From assembly GCF_010499245.1 (NCBI RefSeq), contig NZ_JAAGOW010000001.1:682001-746000 (forward strand): DNA of 64,000 nt, given 5' to 3'. The stretch comes from Variovorax sp. WS11 (lineage in GTDB: Bacteria > Pseudomonadota > Gammaproteobacteria > Burkholderiales > Burkholderiaceae_C). The position numbers and the translations under genes were made by a program. Each line of letters begins with the position of its first letter. Positions within the stretch are counted from its first letter, which is position 1. The notes beneath the pieces are model-generated. The model was not told the origin of the DNA and made no database searches. It saw only the letters and a program-made list of their open reading frames with translations. Below, one piece after another: positions 61,799 through 64,000 of this stretch.

Positions 61799-62977
61799 TC
61801 AGCGCTCGATCGTGAGTGCGACCCCCATGCCGCCGCCGATGCACAGCGAGGCGATGCCCTTCTTCGCGTTCTGGCGCTGCATCTCGTGCAGCAGCGTCAC
61901 CAGGATGCGGCAACCCGAGGCGCCGATCGGGTGGCCGATGGCGATGGCGCCGCCGTTCACGTTGACCTTGTTGATGTCCCAGCCCATCTCGCGGTTGACG
62001 GCGCAGGCCTGGGCGGCGAAGGCCTCGTTGATCTCGAGCACGTCGAGGTCCTGCGGCTTCCAGCCGGCGCGCTGCAGCGCCTTCTGCGAGGCGGGCACCG
62101 GGCCCATGCCCATGAAGGCCGGGTCGAGGCCGGTGCTGGCGTAGCTGGCGATGCGGCCCAGCGGCTTCAGGCCCAGCGCGGCCGCCTTCTTGGCGGTCAT
62201 CACCAGCACGGCAGCAGCGCCGTCGTTGAGGCCGGAGGCATTGCCCGCCGTCACGCCGCCGGCCTTGTCGAAGGCGGGACGCAGGCCGGCCAGGCCTTCG
62301 GCGCTGGTCTTGCGGTTGATGAACTCGTCCTGGTTGAAGACGACCGGGTCGCCCTTCTTCTGCGGAATGTTGACGGCGACGATCTCGTCCTTGAACTTGC
62401 CGGCGTCCTGCGCGGCGGCGGCCTTGGTCTGGCTGGCGAGCGCGAGCTCGTCCTGCGCGCTGCGGCTGATGTCGTACTTCTTGGCCACGTTCTCGGCCGT
62501 GATGCCCATGTGGTACTGGTTGTACACGTCCCACAGGCCGTCGATGATCATCGTGTCGACCAGCTTCCAGTCGCCCATGCGCTGGCCGTTGCGCGAGTTG
62601 GGCAGCACGTGCGGCGCGAGGCTCATGCTCTCCTGCCCGCCCGCCACCACGATCTCGCTGTCGCCGGTGGCCACGGCCTGCGCGGCCAGCATCACGGCCT
62701 TGAGGCCCGAGCCGCAGACGGCGTTGATGGTGAGCGCGGGCGTTGCGTTGGCGATGCCGCTCTTCAGCAGCGCCTGGCGCGCCGGGTTCTGGCCGCTGCC
62801 TGCCGTGAGCACCTGGCCCATGATGACTTCGCCGATCTGGTCGCTGCCGACCTTGGCGCGCTCGAGCACTTCCTTGATCACGATCGAGCCGAGCTCGGTG
62901 GCCGCGATGTTGGCCAGCGATCCGCCGAACTTGCCCACGGCCGTGCGTGCGGCCGAAACGATGACGATGTCTTCCAT
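61799..62977 (-). CDS. phaA: Acetyl-CoA acetyltransferase (beta-ketothiolase)
   Basis: Condenses two acetyl-CoA to acetoacetyl-CoA, first step of PHB synthesis. The 392 residues (Cupriavidus PhaA 393) begin MEDIVIVSAARTAVGKFGGS. The nucleophilic Cys88 is in INAVCGSGLKAVMLAAQ; the C-terminal active-site His and Cys lie in GGAIAIGHPIGASGCRIL and ASLCIGGGMGVALTIE. A GGAGAG site precedes the ATG at 62977; the open frame farther upstream overlaps phaC in another frame. It follows phaC by 44 bases, the usual phaCA order, while phaB is elsewhere. Confidence 0.95.
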   Translation of the reverse strand: MEDIVIVSAARTAVGKFGGSLANIAATELGSIVIKEVLERAKVGSDQIGEVIMGQVLTAGSGQNPARQALLKSGIANATPALTINAVCGSGLKAVMLAAQAVATGDSEIVVAGGQESMSLAPHVLPNSRNGQRMGDWKLVDTMIIDGLWDVYNQYHMGITAENVAKKYDISRSAQDELALASQTKAAAAQDAGKFKDEIVAVNIPQKKGDPVVFNQDEFINRKTSAEGLAGLRPAFDKAGGVTAGNASGLNDGAAAVLVMTAKKAAALGLKPLGRIASYASTGLDPAFMGMGPVPASQKALQRAGWKPQDLDVLEINEAFAAQACAVNREMGWDINKVNVNGGAIAIGHPIGASGCRILVTLLHEMQRQNAKKGIASLCIGGGMGVALTIER

Positions 62978-63021
62978 GGTGTTTGCTCTCCGAGGCTTGA
63001 ACAAAAAAGGTGAGGTGAAGG

Positions 63022-64000
63022 TCAGGCTCGCGCCTTGACGTAGCGGCCCGGCGCGGACTCGATCGCCTTGTAGGCGCTGCCCTTGCCGTAGGACTTCGGG
63101 GCAGGGATCTGCTTGCCCGCGTGGGTCTTGAGCCAGGCGGACCAGTCGGTCCACCAGCTGCCGGGATGCTCGGCGGCCCCGGCCAGCCATTCGGCCTGGG
63201 TCTTCGGCAACTTGCCGTCGGCACGAATCCAATGGCTGCGCTTCTTCTTGGCCGGTGGGTTGATCACGCCGGCGATGTGGCCCGAGGCCCCCATGACGAA
63301 GCGCTTCTTGCCCTTGAGCAGTTGCGTCGACGCATAGGCGCCGTCGATGGGCACGATGTGGTCTTCGCGCGAGCCGTAGAGGTAGACCGGCGCCTCGATG
63401 CGGCCCAGGTCGATCTGCTCGCCGGCCACGGTGAGCGCGCCGGGCACGGCCAGCTTGTTCTCGTGGTAGGTGTTGCGCAGGTACCAGCAGTACATGGGCC
63501 CGGGCAGGTTGGTGGCGTCGCTGTTCCAGTACAGCAGGTCGAAGGGCGGCGGGGTCTCGCCCTTGAGGTAGTTGCCCACCACGTAGTTCCACACGAGGTC
63601 GTTGGGGCGCAGGAAGCTGAAGGTGGAGGCCAGCTCGCTGCCGGCCAGCAGGCCTCCCGCGTTCATCTGCATCTCGCGGAAGCGCACGAAGGCCTCGTCG
63701 ATGAAGATGTCGAGGATGCCGGTGTCGCTGAAATCGAGCAGCGTGGTCAGCAGCGTGACCGAGGACGCGGGCTGCTCGCCGCGCGCCGCCAGCACCGCCA
63801 GCGCGGTCGACAGGATGGTGCCGCCGACGCAGAAGCCCAGTGTGTCGATCTGGCCGCCCTTCTTGTCCTGGCCGGTGATCTCGCGAGTGACCTGGATCGC
63901 CTTGATCGCGGCGTCCTCGATGTAGTCGTCCCAGGTGTACTGGCTCATCGAGGCATCGGGATTGCGCCAGCTCACCACGAACGTGCGGTGTCCCTGCTCG
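63022..64000 (-). CDS. phaC: Class I poly(3-hydroxyalkanoate) synthase, C-terminal part (gene runs off the window)
   Basis: Polymerises (R)-3-hydroxyacyl-CoA at granules. Only the last 325 or so residues are in the window; the frame is open to base 64000, where EQGHRTFVVSWRNPDAS continues the family sequence. The lipase-like box GFCVGGT carries the catalytic Cys; the Asp is in YGSREDHIVPIDGAY and the His in GASGHIAGVINPP. The end (WWTDWSAWLKTHAG, SYGKGSAYKAIESAPGRYV) is typical of class I PhaC. A Met-like start inside (GTG near 63978) is not the real start. phaA follows 44 bases downstream. Confidence 0.95.
   Translation of the reverse strand, partial: EQGHRTFVVSWRNPDASMSQYTWDDYIEDAAIKAIQVTREITGQDKKGGQIDTLGFCVGGTILSTALAVLAARGEQPASSVTLLTTLLDFSDTGILDIFIDEAFVRFREMQMNAGGLLAGSELASTFSFLRPNDLVWNYVVGNYLKGETPPPFDLLYWNSDATNLPGPMYCWYLRNTYHENKLAVPGALTVAGEQIDLGRIEAPVYLYGSREDHIVPIDGAYASTQLLKGKKRFVMGASGHIAGVINPPAKKKRSHWIRADGKLPKTQAEWLAGAAEHPGSWWTDWSAWLKTHAGKQIPAPKSYGKGSAYKAIESAPGRYVKARA

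Overview
The window is about 64 kb of GC-rich chromosome from a betaproteobacterium, most probably a Comamonadaceae member close to Variovorax. That placement rests on recall of protein families, not a search: a complete iscRSUA-hscBA-fdx operon, class I PHA synthase and Cys-type intracellular PHA depolymerase, Bug-type solute-binding proteins, and a B12-dependent methylmalonyl-CoA module. Coding density is high. No insertion sequence, prophage, CRISPR array or rRNA operon was seen.

Layout. 1-3.0 kb: 5'-truncated PAS histidine kinase and FixJ-like regulator. 3.1-11.2 kb: housekeeping (folD, M3 peptidase, secreted glutaredoxin-like protein, rpiA/pyrD divergent pair, DUF883 and YqjE/YqjK-like envelope proteins, FAD oxidoreductase, a 47-aa Pro/Glu-rich ORF, tRNA-Val). 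11.3-17.6 kb: the ISC iron-sulfur operon on the minus strand, ending in dnaQ, with an IscR-type box upstream and a terminator between iscA and hscB. 17.6-23.8 kb: uvrB, aminotransferase, PHA depolymerase, a lone RsxB-like ferredoxin and a LysE exporter. 23.8-32.0 kb: a propionyl-CoA to succinyl-CoA operon (mcm, meaB, pccB, pccA, epimerase-like VOC protein) divergent from a GntR regulator. 32.0-34.7 kb: IclR regulator, Bug protein and TauD-like dioxygenase with twin operator-like boxes. 34.7-45.6 kb: dusA, then a type I secretion pair and a 2021-aa RTX/VCBS protein with eight exact-length 324-bp repeats. 45.6-53.7 kb: Lhr helicase, a CheY-like protein and a patch of small unassigned genes. 53.7-64 kb: YbaL/Kef antiporter, phaB, a nuclease/phosphatase, an acyl-CoA/MmgE/Bug operon with a CoA-transferase remnant and a LysR regulator, then phaA and the start-truncated phaC at the window edge.

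How it fits together. PHA synthesis (phaC, phaA, phaB) and breakdown (phaZ) occur as separate small units. Propionyl-CoA is handled by the carboxylase/mutase route. The ISC operon supplies clusters to the ferredoxins. Two solute-binding proteins without membrane partners sit beside catabolic enzymes and suggest uptake of unknown organic acids. The least explained parts are the RTX/VCBS locus with its structured leader, the small-gene patch at 50-53.7 kb, and the decayed CoA-transferase.
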